From assembly GCA_040386075.1 (NCBI GenBank), contig JAZKGE010000024.1:1-64000 (forward strand): a DNA stretch of 64,000 nucleotides, read 5' to 3'. The notes under the pieces are model-generated. The model was not told the origin of the DNA. It worked only from the letters and a program-made list of their open reading frames with translations, and made no database searches. Source of the DNA: UBA4416 sp040386075. GTDB lineage: Bacteria; Bacteroidota; Bacteroidia; B-17B0; Aurantibacillaceae. Position 1 is the first letter of the stretch. Each line of letters starts with the position of its first letter. Made by a program: the position numbers and the translations under genes. Below, piece by piece: positions 9,171 to 17,554 of the stretch.

Positions 9171-9764
9171 TTATTTATTCTTCTTTAAAAACTCCTGAAC
9201 TAACTGTTCATCAGTTTTTCCCAGGTTTTGGATGGCTGCTTTCGAATCGGAAGCAAAGCTACTTTCAGGATATTCCCTGATGATCTGGTTGTAGATCTTT
9301 CTTGCTTCGGGTTCGTTATTTAATTTCATTGGATCGTCGTACAGTTGAGCTAATAAAAATAAAGCTGCTCCCCTGTTCTTAAAATCAACAAACTCATCTT
9401 TACATTTCACAAAAAAGGCCTGCGCCTGTGAGTATTTGCCAATGGATTGAGCTACCTGCCCTGCTTTTACTAAAAATACCGGTGCTAAGGAATCTTTTTT
9501 ACAAAGGTTGGCATAATTATAAAAAGCGATCATTGCCTTTTGAGCCACATCCTCGTTAAGCACTGTTGCTCTTAACAGGATATCGTCATTCATTTTTGCC
9601 TCATTAAATAATTTGGTGCATTCATCCAATGGTTCAAGTACTGAATCTTTTTTCACTACTATTTCCTGTTTCTGTGTAGTTGTATCATTGTTGCAAGAAA
9701 CAAAAAATACCATCCCGATTGCTATCGGCACTAAGATCAAAAAACCAAATCTGTGAATCATCAT
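9171..9764 (-). CDS. TPR-containing lipoprotein
   Basis: A 197-residue protein with a signal peptide and lipobox (FFVSC near residue 24), so probably lipid-anchored in the envelope. The remainder is helical with two or three TPR-like repeats, for example AQSIGKYSQAQAFFVKCK and EARKIYNQIIREYP. It resembles outer-membrane assembly or cell-division TPR lipoproteins (BamD or YbgF style) without a decisive signature. Its start overlaps the def stop by one base (TAATG), so the two genes are probably translated together. The signal region contains a degenerate copy of the CCCGATAGCTATCGGG palindrome. Confidence 0.7.
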   Translation of the reverse strand: MMIHRFGFLILVPIAIGMVFFVSCNNDTTTQKQEIVVKKDSVLEPLDECTKLFNEAKMNDDILLRATVLNEDVAQKAMIAFYNYANLCKKDSLAPVFLVKAGQVAQSIGKYSQAQAFFVKCKDEFVDFKNRGAALFLLAQLYDDPMKLNNEPEARKIYNQIIREYPESSFASDSKAAIQNLGKTDEQLVQEFLKKNK

Positions 9765-10375
9765 TATCGTTTAGGTTGAAAAACTCTGGTTTTATAATCT
9801 GCTCTGAATTTCCCTTTAGAGATATCCGTTAATTTTCCGCTGATAAGTTTACGTTTAAAAGGATTGATCTTATCGGTAAACAACACGCCTTCAATATGAT
9901 CATATTCATGCTGAATAACGCGGGCAATCACGCCATCGTATGTATCTGTATGCTTTTTAAAATTCTCGTCGTAATACTCAATGGTTAATTTTGGTTTACG
10001 TAATACATCTTCACGCACTTTAGGAATACTTAAACAACCTTCGTTGAATTTCCATTCCTCGCCTGTTTCCTCGATGATCTGTGCATTGATGAATGTTTTT
10101 TTGAAACCGTCCATTTGCTTCATTTCTTCGGCAGTAAATTCCGGCTCTTCATCTTCATCCACTTCAGCAAAAGGCGACGCATCGATTATAAACAAACGAA
10201 TAGCTTTATTAATTTGCGGAGCCGCTAAACCAACCCCATTAGCTTCGTACATGGTCTCGTACATATCTTTGATCAACTGTCCTAAATTTGGATAGTCCTT
10301 ATCAATATCAACACATTTTTTTCTTAAAACCGGATCGCCGTAAACTACTATTGGTAATACCATTCCTTTTTGCAA
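9764..10375 (-). CDS. def: Peptide deformylase
   Basis: Removes the N-terminal formyl group from nascent proteins with a bound metal. All three signature motifs are present: GVGLAAPQ (47-54), EGCLS (112-116) and QHEYDH (155-160), supplying the Cys and two His ligands and the catalytic Glu. An acidic insertion at about residues 70-88 makes it slightly longer (203 residues) than the bacterial average. It is the first gene of a pair with the TPR lipoprotein, and guaB lies upstream on the same strand. Confidence 0.97.
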   Translation of the reverse strand: MQKGMVLPIVVYGDPVLRKKCVDIDKDYPNLGQLIKDMYETMYEANGVGLAAPQINKAIRLFIIDASPFAEVDEDEEPEFTAEEMKQMDGFKKTFINAQIIEETGEEWKFNEGCLSIPKVREDVLRKPKLTIEYYDENFKKHTDTYDGVIARVIQHEYDHIEGVLFTDKINPFKRKLISGKLTDISKGKFRADYKTRVFQPKR

Positions 10376-10405
10376 TTATGAATTATGACTTATAAATTAT
10401 GAATT
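10374..10405. repeat. AT-rich palindromic spacer (AATTATGAATTATGA type)
   Basis: The 32-bp spacer between guaB and def consists of AATTATGAATTATGAC and its near mirror TTATAAATTATGAATT. This is a simple low-complexity repeat of a kind often found between Bacteroidota genes. No function can be assigned. Confidence 0.5.
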
Positions 10406-10409
10406 AAGA

Positions 10410-11885
10410 TTAACGTGTATAGTTTGGCGCTTCACGTGTAATAACCACATCATGCGGGTGACTTTCTTTAACACCGGCTGCAGTGATACGGGTAAACTTA
10501 GCCGTTTGTAAAGCTTTAATGTCTTTAGAACCACAATAACCCATTCCTGCTCTTAAACCACCAATTAACTGGTACATCACATCAGCCAGGTGGCCTTTGT
10601 AAGGTACGCGTCCGCTAATGCCTTCAGGTACTAATTTTTTAATATCATCTTCCGCATCCTGGAAATAACGGTCTTTTGAACCTTTTTGCATGGCTTCTAA
10701 TGAACCCATTCCACGGTAGGCTTTAAACTGACGGCCTTCGAAAATAATGGTCTCACCCGGGCTTTCTTCTACTCCTGCAAACATCCCGCCCATCATTACA
10801 GTGTGTGCACCTGCTGCAATTGCTTTTACAATATCTCCTGTATAACGGATCCCGCCATCAGCAATAATTGGCAAACGTCCTTTTAAAGCAGCTGCTACTT
10901 CCATAATAGCTGTTAATTGCGGTACACCAACACCTGCTATGATACGCGTTGTACAAATTGAACCCGGACCAATACCAACCTTTACACCATCAGCACCTGC
11001 TTTCATCAGATCCAATGCTGCCTGACCGGTAGCGATGTTTCCTACAACAACCTGAAGGTTCTTATATTTCTTTTTTACTTCTTTTAATTTCAGGATCACT
11101 CCTTTTGAATGTCCGTGAGCTGTATCGATAATGATCGCATCTACACCCGCTTCTACCAAAGCATCCACACGCAACATCGTATCGGCAGTTACACCAACAG
11201 CTGCTGCTACGCGTAATCTTCCTCTTTCATCTTTTGCTGCATTAGGACGAACTTTGATCTTAATAATATCTTTGTAGGTAATTAACCCGATCAGTTTACT
11301 GTTCTTATCAAGAATAGGTAATTTTTCAATTTTATGGTCCTGTAATATCTCTTCAGCTTCTTTTAAGGTAACACCTTGTTTGGCAGTAACAGCTTTAGCT
11401 GCGGGAGTCATCACTTCTTTTACCAAACGCTTCAAATTCTTTTCAAAACGCAGATCACGATTGGTAACAATGCCTACAAACTTTTTATCAGCATCAACAA
11501 CAGGCACACCACCGATCTTGTTTTCAGACATGATATTCAACGCATCACTAATGGATGCTGTTTGCAATACAGTTAAAGGATCAACGATCATTCCGCTTTC
11601 GCTACGTTTTACCTTACGCACATGCATGGCCTGCTCGGCAATGGTCATATTCTTATGTAAAACCCCTATGCCACCTTCCTGTGCAATGGTAATTGCCATT
11701 TGATACTCAGTAACCGTATCCATGGCCGCTGAAACAATTGGAGAGTTTATTTTGATGTTCTTAGTAAAATAGCTTGCAATGCTTACCTCGCGGGGTAACA
11801 CTTCAGAGTAAGCCGGAACTAATAGTACATCATCATACGTTAAACCTTCGGGAGCAAATTTGTTTGCTAAAAGTGTTGATGCCAT
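10410..11885 (-). CDS. guaB: Inosine-5'-monophosphate dehydrogenase
   Basis: Oxidises IMP to XMP with NAD+, the committed step of GMP synthesis. At 491 residues it has the usual TIM barrel interrupted by two CBS domains (about 95-210). The catalytic loop GPGSICTTR contains the active Cys, and the GMGSLEAM flap and DGGIRYTGD phosphate-binding elements are visible. It has its own promoter at 11916-11945, and def lies 34 bp downstream. Confidence 0.97.
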   Translation of the reverse strand: MASTLLANKFAPEGLTYDDVLLVPAYSEVLPREVSIASYFTKNIKINSPIVSAAMDTVTEYQMAITIAQEGGIGVLHKNMTIAEQAMHVRKVKRSESGMIVDPLTVLQTASISDALNIMSENKIGGVPVVDADKKFVGIVTNRDLRFEKNLKRLVKEVMTPAAKAVTAKQGVTLKEAEEILQDHKIEKLPILDKNSKLIGLITYKDIIKIKVRPNAAKDERGRLRVAAAVGVTADTMLRVDALVEAGVDAIIIDTAHGHSKGVILKLKEVKKKYKNLQVVVGNIATGQAALDLMKAGADGVKVGIGPGSICTTRIIAGVGVPQLTAIMEVAAALKGRLPIIADGGIRYTGDIVKAIAAGAHTVMMGGMFAGVEESPGETIIFEGRQFKAYRGMGSLEAMQKGSKDRYFQDAEDDIKKLVPEGISGRVPYKGHLADVMYQLIGGLRAGMGYCGSKDIKALQTAKFTRITAAGVKESHPHDVVITREAPNYTR

Positions 11886-11915
11886 AAGAATGAATTTTTG
11901 CTGTTAAAATTCGGG

Positions 11916-11945
11916 CAAATATACTCAAAAAAAGCGATTTAACAA
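11916..11945 (-). promoter_or_regulatory. Bacteroidetes-type promoter for guaB
   Basis: On the minus strand, TTG (11945-11943) is followed by 19 nt and then TATATTTG (11923-11916), a full match to TAnnTTTG. The -7 box is about 30 nt upstream of the guaB ATG. Confidence 0.7.
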
Positions 11946-12025
11946 GCCTGAAAAGCTCAGATTTTAAAGATGGTTCAATCTACAATAATTCCATAATTTA
12001 AAGAAAGGTTTTAACTTGAACGAAT

Positions 12026-12838
12026 CTAGTCTACAGAAAACGAAAACGTATATGTACTCTCCGAATCATGCCCTTCCTCGAATAACATTTTATAGTCGAT
12101 CTCAGCATAATATGTTCCTTTTTCAAGCTTTTTAGTAACCATAATTAAATTATCCTGTTCAATCCTGGTACTCTTCAACATCAAACTACCTTTATCGTTT
12201 TCTGATGAGTATAACCTCACCAATCTTTTTGGAATACACTTCATCCAGTTACTGGTAGTAAAATGAATTTTTATTAAATGAAATTGATCAACCTCCTGTA
12301 TTGTAAATTCACGACCTATAGAAGAAATGCCATCAAAACCGCAGCGGCTTGGAGAATGCGCTGATCTTATTTTTCTTAGCAATTCGTTTTGTTTGATAAT
12401 AACTAGCAGAGACTTTGAAAATCGGTCTGACAATTCATTATTGCCGGCAGGATACTGAATATGCTGAAACGTAGAGTCCTGATTAATGTAATATTTAATA
12501 GCATGATCAGCTATTAATAAAGAATCGTAGAGTTTTTTATATCTATTTTTTATTTCAAGATCACTTAAGTCCATAGGTTTAGTATATGGATCGTCAACGT
12601 AAAATTCCTTATCAATTTGTCTACGCGCTAAGCCGTTTAATTCAACAATAAGATTAATCGGAATACGTTGATCCTGATATACCTGGTTTATTATATAATT
12701 TAGAATAATAGAATTTTCATGTAATTGTTCTTCTATAATATATTTTAATGCAAATATTTTTCGTTCATTTTCTTTATTGTCTTCCTTGTCTTTACAAGCA
12801 AACAATAAAACAAACATTATAAAGAAAATAGTTCTCAT
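12026..12838 (-). CDS. Lipoprotein of unknown function
   Basis: A 270-residue protein with a short signal peptide and lipobox (LLFAC, Cys at residue 15) followed by a strongly charged linker (KDKEDNKENERK). The body is helical to about residue 160, then beta-rich, ending in an even run of strands that could be an Ig-like or C2-like sandwich. I do not recognise a family. It stands alone between guaB and the rhomboid gene, and its base composition is more AT-rich than the housekeeping genes beside it. Confidence 0.6.
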   Translation of the reverse strand: MRTIFFIMFVLLFACKDKEDNKENERKIFALKYIIEEQLHENSIILNYIINQVYQDQRIPINLIVELNGLARRQIDKEFYVDDPYTKPMDLSDLEIKNRYKKLYDSLLIADHAIKYYINQDSTFQHIQYPAGNNELSDRFSKSLLVIIKQNELLRKIRSAHSPSRCGFDGISSIGREFTIQEVDQFHLIKIHFTTSNWMKCIPKRLVRLYSSENDKGSLMLKSTRIEQDNLIMVTKKLEKGTYYAEIDYKMLFEEGHDSESTYTFSFSVD

Positions 12839-12974
12839 AGCTTTTTAATAAACCAGTTTATCATAAATTAAATGTACATTTTTTATAGCTTTAATGAAAA
12901 CCACCATACATCTTATAAAGTATTTAGTTTCCAAAACACTTAAGTAATTGACATTAAAGATGTCTATTGCTTAT

Positions 12975-13760
12975 TTAGGGCTTCTTTTCTTCAGGAGACT
13001 CAGATTCCTCTTCATTTGGTTTGAAATGATAGATGATCTGAAAAGGATCCAGGGATGGTTTGTTATTCTGTTCTTCTATCATTCTCTCCAGTTCAAGCTG
13101 GCGGTTGTATTCTGCCTCCAGGTCTCGCTCCTCATCGGGCCATTCATGTTTTACCTGCTGCGGACCATCTTTACGATAACTAAAGGCTACCAAAAGTCCT
13201 GATAAGGCTCCGAATAAATGTCCTTCCCAGGAAACCCGTGTATCGAAGGGAAAAATACCATGTGTAATGCTTCCGTACATAAATACCACAAAAGCTGATA
13301 CCATCATTAATTGCTTGTGTTTTCGAAACACGCCACTAAAGAACAAAAAGGTAGCAAATCCATAGATCAATGTACTGGCTCCAAAATGGTAATTCACGAT
13401 CACATCATTATTTCGGCCGCCGATCCACAGCCAGATACCACTTACAAAGTAGATCCATAAAATGGCCGGCCATGCAATAGGTCTGTAAAAATAAAAGATC
13501 ATGGAGCTTAATATAAAAACGGGTAGACTGTTGTTAATGATATGGCCAAAATCGCCATGAATGAAGGGAGAGAATAAAATTCCTTTTAATCCGCTCAGGG
13601 TTCTTGGACTCACGCCTAAGCTATACAGATCGAGATCGAAAGAGAGATCACATAAAAAAACGGCCCAGCATATTATTAGAAATAATAATGGATATTTTAT
13701 AATGGATAGTAACTCTGATAGAGGAAATTTTCTCATGACCGATGTATGCTCCAAAAACAT
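12975..13760 (-). CDS. Rhomboid family intramembrane serine protease
   Basis: A 261-residue polytopic membrane protein. The rhomboid signatures are HGDFGHIINN in the second helix, the serine motif GAST (nucleophile) and GHLFG with the partner His in the last core helix. About six transmembrane segments span residues 20-195. The C-terminal 65 residues are charged, cytosolic and end in a Glu/Lys/Pro-rich tail. Family members cleave other membrane proteins within the bilayer; the substrate is unknown. An alternative start is the Met at residue 9. Confidence 0.85.
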   Translation of the reverse strand: MFLEHTSVMRKFPLSELLSIIKYPLLFLIICWAVFLCDLSFDLDLYSLGVSPRTLSGLKGILFSPFIHGDFGHIINNSLPVFILSSMIFYFYRPIAWPAILWIYFVSGIWLWIGGRNNDVIVNYHFGASTLIYGFATFLFFSGVFRKHKQLMMVSAFVVFMYGSITHGIFPFDTRVSWEGHLFGALSGLLVAFSYRKDGPQQVKHEWPDEERDLEAEYNRQLELERMIEEQNNKPSLDPFQIIYHFKPNEEESESPEEKKP

Positions 13761-13855
13761 ACCATCAGCAAAAATACTGACAGCAGCATTTTTTTGCAGC
13801 CATCCTGTCCGAAGAATTTATAAAAAACGGTGGTTTCGGCAGTTAAATTATCGGA

Positions 13856-13873
13856 AGCTGAGCGAAGTCGAAG
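13856..13873 (+). repeat. Degenerate TCGAGCGAAGTCGAGA repeat at aminotransferase 3' end
   Basis: GCTGAGCGAAGTCGAAGC is a shortened variant of the dispersed 23-bp repeat. It ends two bases from the aminotransferase stop codon. Confidence 0.6.
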
Positions 13874-13874
13874 C

Positions 13875-15074
13875 TTAATTGGTTTTTCCAGGGTACACTT
13901 TCAACGCTTCTTTTAAGCAAATAACAGCGTTTTTAAGATCTTCCTTGTTTAACACATAAGCCAAACGTACTTCATTGGTTCCGGCACCCGGCGTTGAGTA
14001 AAAACCAGTTGCGGGAGCCATCATTACGGTTTGTCCGTTGTGAGAAAATTCCTCTAACAACCATTGACAGAATTTATCGGAGTTATCAATTGGTAAACGG
14101 GCAATACAATAAAAGGCTCCGCTCGGTTTAGGGCAAAATACACCATCGATCTTGTTTAATTCTTCAATAACATAATCTCTGCGCGCAATGTATTCGGTCT
14201 TCACACCGTCAAAATATTCCTGCGGTGTATCCAAAGCGCCCTCTGCTCCTATTTGTCCGTAACTTGGTGGCGATAAACGTGCCTGAGCAAATTTCATGGC
14301 TGCTGCCATCACTTCTTTGTTTTTACTGATCATAGCGCCAATACGGGCACCGCATGCACTATAACGTTTAGAAATAGAATCCAACAGGATCACATTGTTT
14401 TCAATACCATCCAAATGCATCACCGAAATGTATTCTTTTCCGTCATAACAGAATTCGCGGTACACTTCATCGCTTAATAAGAACAGGTCGTATTTTTTTA
14501 CCAGATCTCGTAACGCTGATAATTCTTCTTTGGTATATAAATAACCTGTTGGATTTCCGGGGTTACAGATCATGATCCCTTTTGTTTTAGGAGTTATCAC
14601 TTTTTCAAAATCGCTGATGGCAGGTAAAGCAAAACCTGTTTCAATATAACTTCTTACAGGAACCACTTTAACACCTGCTGCCATTGAAAAACCATTGTAG
14701 TTTGCATAGAACGGTTCAGGAATGATCACTTCATCGCCTTCGTTAAAGCAGGTCATCATAGCAATTTCAATAGCTTCAGAGCCACCACAGGTTATGATCA
14801 CCTCTGTTGAATCGATATTGATGTTATAGGATTTATAGTAGCCGCATAATTTTTTACGGTAGCTTTCATTTCCGGCACTATGACTGTATTCCAACACCTT
14901 AAAATCGGCTGTTTTTACAGCATTTAAAAATGAAGGAGGTGTTTCAATATCAGGTTGGCCAATATTTAAGTGGTAGATCTTTGTACCACGTTTTTTAGCC
15001 GCTTCGGCAAATGGTACAAGTTTACGAATCGGGGAAGATGGCATATCTACTGCCTTGGCTGATATTTTTGGCAT
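13875..15074 (-). CDS. PLP-dependent class I/II aminotransferase (aspartate aminotransferase-like)
   Basis: A 399-residue fold-type I enzyme. The PLP lysine lies in DSISKRYSACG, preceded by NPGNPTGYLY and the cofactor-contacting LSDEVYREF, with the substrate-carboxylate Arg region near the C-terminus (EVRLAY). These features fit the AspC/AspB subgroup that transfers amino groups between amino acids and 2-oxoglutarate. Substrate range cannot be decided from sequence. It stands alone; the 5' flank carries a half-copy of a TTTGGGCG repeat. Confidence 0.85.
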   Translation of the reverse strand: MPKISAKAVDMPSSPIRKLVPFAEAAKKRGTKIYHLNIGQPDIETPPSFLNAVKTADFKVLEYSHSAGNESYRKKLCGYYKSYNINIDSTEVIITCGGSEAIEIAMMTCFNEGDEVIIPEPFYANYNGFSMAAGVKVVPVRSYIETGFALPAISDFEKVITPKTKGIMICNPGNPTGYLYTKEELSALRDLVKKYDLFLLSDEVYREFCYDGKEYISVMHLDGIENNVILLDSISKRYSACGARIGAMISKNKEVMAAAMKFAQARLSPPSYGQIGAEGALDTPQEYFDGVKTEYIARRDYVIEELNKIDGVFCPKPSGAFYCIARLPIDNSDKFCQWLLEEFSHNGQTVMMAPATGFYSTPGAGTNEVRLAYVLNKEDLKNAVICLKEALKVYPGKTN

Positions 15075-15141
15075 AACGCTGTTTTAAATTTGAAGAGCAA
15101 AAATAAGCATTTTAATGAAGATTGGTATGAGGAAATTAATA

Positions 15142-15240
15142 ATTTGGGCGTGTCCCGGCGGTTGCCGGGTCGGGCTTTTCGTTCCAATCTTTTACTCACT
15201 CCGTTCGTAAAAGGATTTCCACTACAATCCATCACGCAGC
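15142..15240. repeat. TTTGGGCG-family element, half copy
   Basis: Starts with AATTTGGGCGTG and runs through a CGGGC segment, ATCTTTTAC, GTAAAAGGAT and CATCACGCAGC. It matches the left arm of the long palindrome at 35648-35898 in the same order, but the right arm is missing. It occupies the divergent intergenic region 15075-15321, where I see no gene. Confidence 0.75.
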
Positions 15241-15321
15241 TTACATTTCAAATACAAGCTCATAACTCCGAAACTGAATATAATTGATTAAAAATAGTAA
15301 CTTTACATCCGCAATAAAGCT

Positions 15322-16548
15322 ATGATCTCAAACAAACGAAAAATAATCAACGATCCCATTTATGGGTTTGTGACCTTACCCGATGATCTGGTATACGACC
15401 TGATCAATCATCCCATTTTTCAACGTTTGCGCAGGATCAAGCAACTTGGTTTAACCAACCTGGTTTATCCGGGCGCTTTACATACCCGCTTTCATCATGC
15501 CATTGGTGCCATGTATTTAATGACAGAAGCCATACAGATCCTGAAATCAAAAGATATAAAGATCACGGATGATGAATGTAGAGCCGTTGTAATTGCTATT
15601 TTATTGCATGATATTGGTCATGGTCCTTTTTCTCATGCTTTAGAGCATACGATCGTGAGAGGCATTCACCACGAAGATATTTCAACGATGTTAATGGATG
15701 AATTGAATAAAACCTTTAACGGAAAATTATCGCTGGCCATTAAAATATTCAAGGATGAGCATCCTAAAAAATTCTTACACCAGTTAGTGTCCAGTCAGTT
15801 GGATATGGACAGACTTGATTATTTGAACAGAGATAGCTTTTTTACAGGTGTTTCAGAAGGTGTTGTAAGCAGCGAACGCATCATTAAAATGCTGAATGTA
15901 AAGAATGGCGAATTAGTAGTAGAAGCCAAAGGCATTTATAGCATTGAGAATTTTTTGATCTCCCGTCGTTTAATGTACTGGCAGGTGTACCTTCATAAAA
16001 CCGTTTTGAGTGCCGAGAAATTGCTTGTAAACATATTAAAACGTGCTAAAGAGTTATCATTACAAGGCGAAGATCTATTTGCAACTCCTGCCCTGTCGTT
16101 ATTTTTAAAGAACAATTTCAGTAAAAAGGACTTTGTTAATAAGCCCGAATTATTGCAGAAGTTTGTGTTACTGGATGACTATGATATAATGGCCTCCGTT
16201 AAAGTATGGATGGAACATAAGGATGTTGTATTATCACTATTGTGTACAAATTTAATAGACCGTACTTTATACAAGATCGAATTACAGGATAAAAAATTTG
16301 CTCCCACTCAGGAAAATCAATTACTGGAGAAGGTGATGAAAAAGTATAAGCTATCTAAAAAGGAAGCTTCTTATTTAGTATTTACTGAAAGTGTGAACAA
16401 TAGCGCTTACAACTCACATTCACAGATTCATATCCTTCAAAAGAATGGCGCTTTGATAGATGTAGCCAAAGCTTCGGATCAATTAAATATTAAAATGCTG
16501 AGTAAGAAAGTAACCAAGTATTTTATGTGTTATCCTAAGGGGATTTAA
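15322..16548 (+). CDS. HD-domain phosphohydrolase (dGTPase-like)
   Basis: A 408-residue soluble protein of the HD superfamily close to the SAMHD1/dGTPase-like group. The metal ligands are visible as HTRFHHAIG near residue 54, HDIGHGPFSH near 95 and DMDRLDYLNRD near 160. Members hydrolyse dNTPs or related nucleotides; the exact substrate is unknown here. The start ATG at 15322 opens with the conserved KIINDPIYGF. The stop overlaps the next ATG by one base, so the small lipoprotein gene is probably co-translated. Confidence 0.85.
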   Translation: MISNKRKIINDPIYGFVTLPDDLVYDLINHPIFQRLRRIKQLGLTNLVYPGALHTRFHHAIGAMYLMTEAIQILKSKDIKITDDECRAVVIAILLHDIGHGPFSHALEHTIVRGIHHEDISTMLMDELNKTFNGKLSLAIKIFKDEHPKKFLHQLVSSQLDMDRLDYLNRDSFFTGVSEGVVSSERIIKMLNVKNGELVVEAKGIYSIENFLISRRLMYWQVYLHKTVLSAEKLLVNILKRAKELSLQGEDLFATPALSLFLKNNFSKKDFVNKPELLQKFVLLDDYDIMASVKVWMEHKDVVLSLLCTNLIDRTLYKIELQDKKFAPTQENQLLEKVMKKYKLSKKEASYLVFTESVNNSAYNSHSQIHILQKNGALIDVAKASDQLNIKMLSKKVTKYFMCYPKGI

Positions 16549-16730
16549 TGATCAAAATTTTGACAATCATAATAACTCTGTGCTTTATTAACAGTAGCTG
16601 TGCTAAAAAACATGCGTGCGATTGCCGCTACGCAGACGGTACTTCGTACAATATCGTTGAGTCATCAAAAGGAGATTGCTCTGAATGGAATGAGCCGCAA
16701 AAAGGTGTTACCTGTAAAGTTGTTGATTAG
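16548..16730 (+). CDS. Small Cys-rich lipoprotein
   Basis: A 60-residue protein with a signal peptide and lipobox (INSSC near residue 19). The mature part is about 42 residues and contains four further Cys (CDC, DCSEW, VTCK), probably forming disulfides in the envelope. It overlaps the HD-phosphohydrolase stop by one base (TAATG). No family recognised. Confidence 0.65.
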   Translation: MIKILTIIITLCFINSSCAKKHACDCRYADGTSYNIVESSKGDCSEWNEPQKGVTCKVVD

Positions 16731-16738
16731 TATTCTTA

Positions 16739-17392
16739 TTACCCCGGCATACGGCTAATTTGTTTTTCCATGCTTTTAAGCTGGGCCACAATTTCGTCGT
16801 TCTTTGGTTTCAGGTCTTTTGCTTTCTTAAAATGTTGTTTAGCAATTTTGTATTGCATACGTTGTGCTTCAATATTGCATAATTGCAAATAAGCTGCTGC
16901 TAAACTTTCTTTATCAGGAATTCCGGCTTTAACCGCTTCCATTAAATGTATACGGGCCTGTTTGGTATTTCCCTTCTTTAATTCAATAAATCCTAACTGC
17001 ATTAAGTTAGAGCCTTCCATATCGCCGGTGATCTTTGATTTGATCTTTAAGCTTTGTCTGATATTAGCTTCTGCTTTATCAAGATCATTGGTAGCCATCG
17101 ATAAATTACTTTGTAACATATAATAACCTGAGCGTATTGGTTTAAATAATAATCTTGGGAATTTGATCATATTTAAATACTTCTGAGCTCTTTCTACATC
17201 ACCATCTGTTACTGCTTCCTGAACAATACGCATGGTTCCCATCATAAAATACAATACAATGGATATAATGGCTAAAGTATAACAGATCCATTCGGTAACC
17301 GGATCCAGATAAAAATGTGATAAAATACCTAAAGCAATTAAAACAACAATAATTTGCAGTCTGTATAATATATAAAAACGTAAAAATTTCAT
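16739..17392 (-). CDS. Membrane protein with TPR repeats
   Basis: A 217-residue protein starting at the ATG at 17392 (MKFLRFYILYR); an in-frame TTG upstream at 17440 is less likely. Two transmembrane helices occupy about residues 10-55. A cytosolic or periplasmic region with four TPR-like helical pairs follows (for example DKAEANIRQSLKIK and KIAKQHFKKAKDLKP). TPRs mediate protein-protein contacts. Partner unknown; it stands alone between convergent and divergent neighbours. Confidence 0.7.
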   Translation of the reverse strand: MKFLRFYILYRLQIIVVLIALGILSHFYLDPVTEWICYTLAIISIVLYFMMGTMRIVQEAVTDGDVERAQKYLNMIKFPRLLFKPIRSGYYMLQSNLSMATNDLDKAEANIRQSLKIKSKITGDMEGSNLMQLGFIELKKGNTKQARIHLMEAVKAGIPDKESLAAAYLQLCNIEAQRMQYKIAKQHFKKAKDLKPKNDEIVAQLKSMEKQISRMPG

Positions 17393-17500
17393 GATATGTA
17401 TTTGAATTTTATGTGAATGCTCCCTGTTGGAGGGCATCAAAGATAATTAATTTTTGTTGATTATGAGTTTTGTTTTAGATACCAATTGTACAAAAAACAT

Positions 17501-17534
17501 CAAAAAAAAACGTCCTTCTTGATAAGAAGGACGT
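17501..17534 (-). terminator. Terminator of the M43 metalloprotease gene
   Basis: ACGTCCTTCTT (17510-17520) and AAGAAGGACGT (17524-17534) form a perfect 11-bp stem with a 3-nt loop. Read on the minus strand it is followed by a run of nine T (17509-17501). It lies 20 nt after the stop codon at 17555. Confidence 0.9.
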
Positions 17535-17554
17535 TTTTATAAAAAAGATTACAA

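Noticed and set aside
15047..15287. ORFs on both strands between the aminotransferase and HD-phosphohydrolase genes
   Set aside because: They are translations of the half TTTGGGCG element and lack start signals or coding character.
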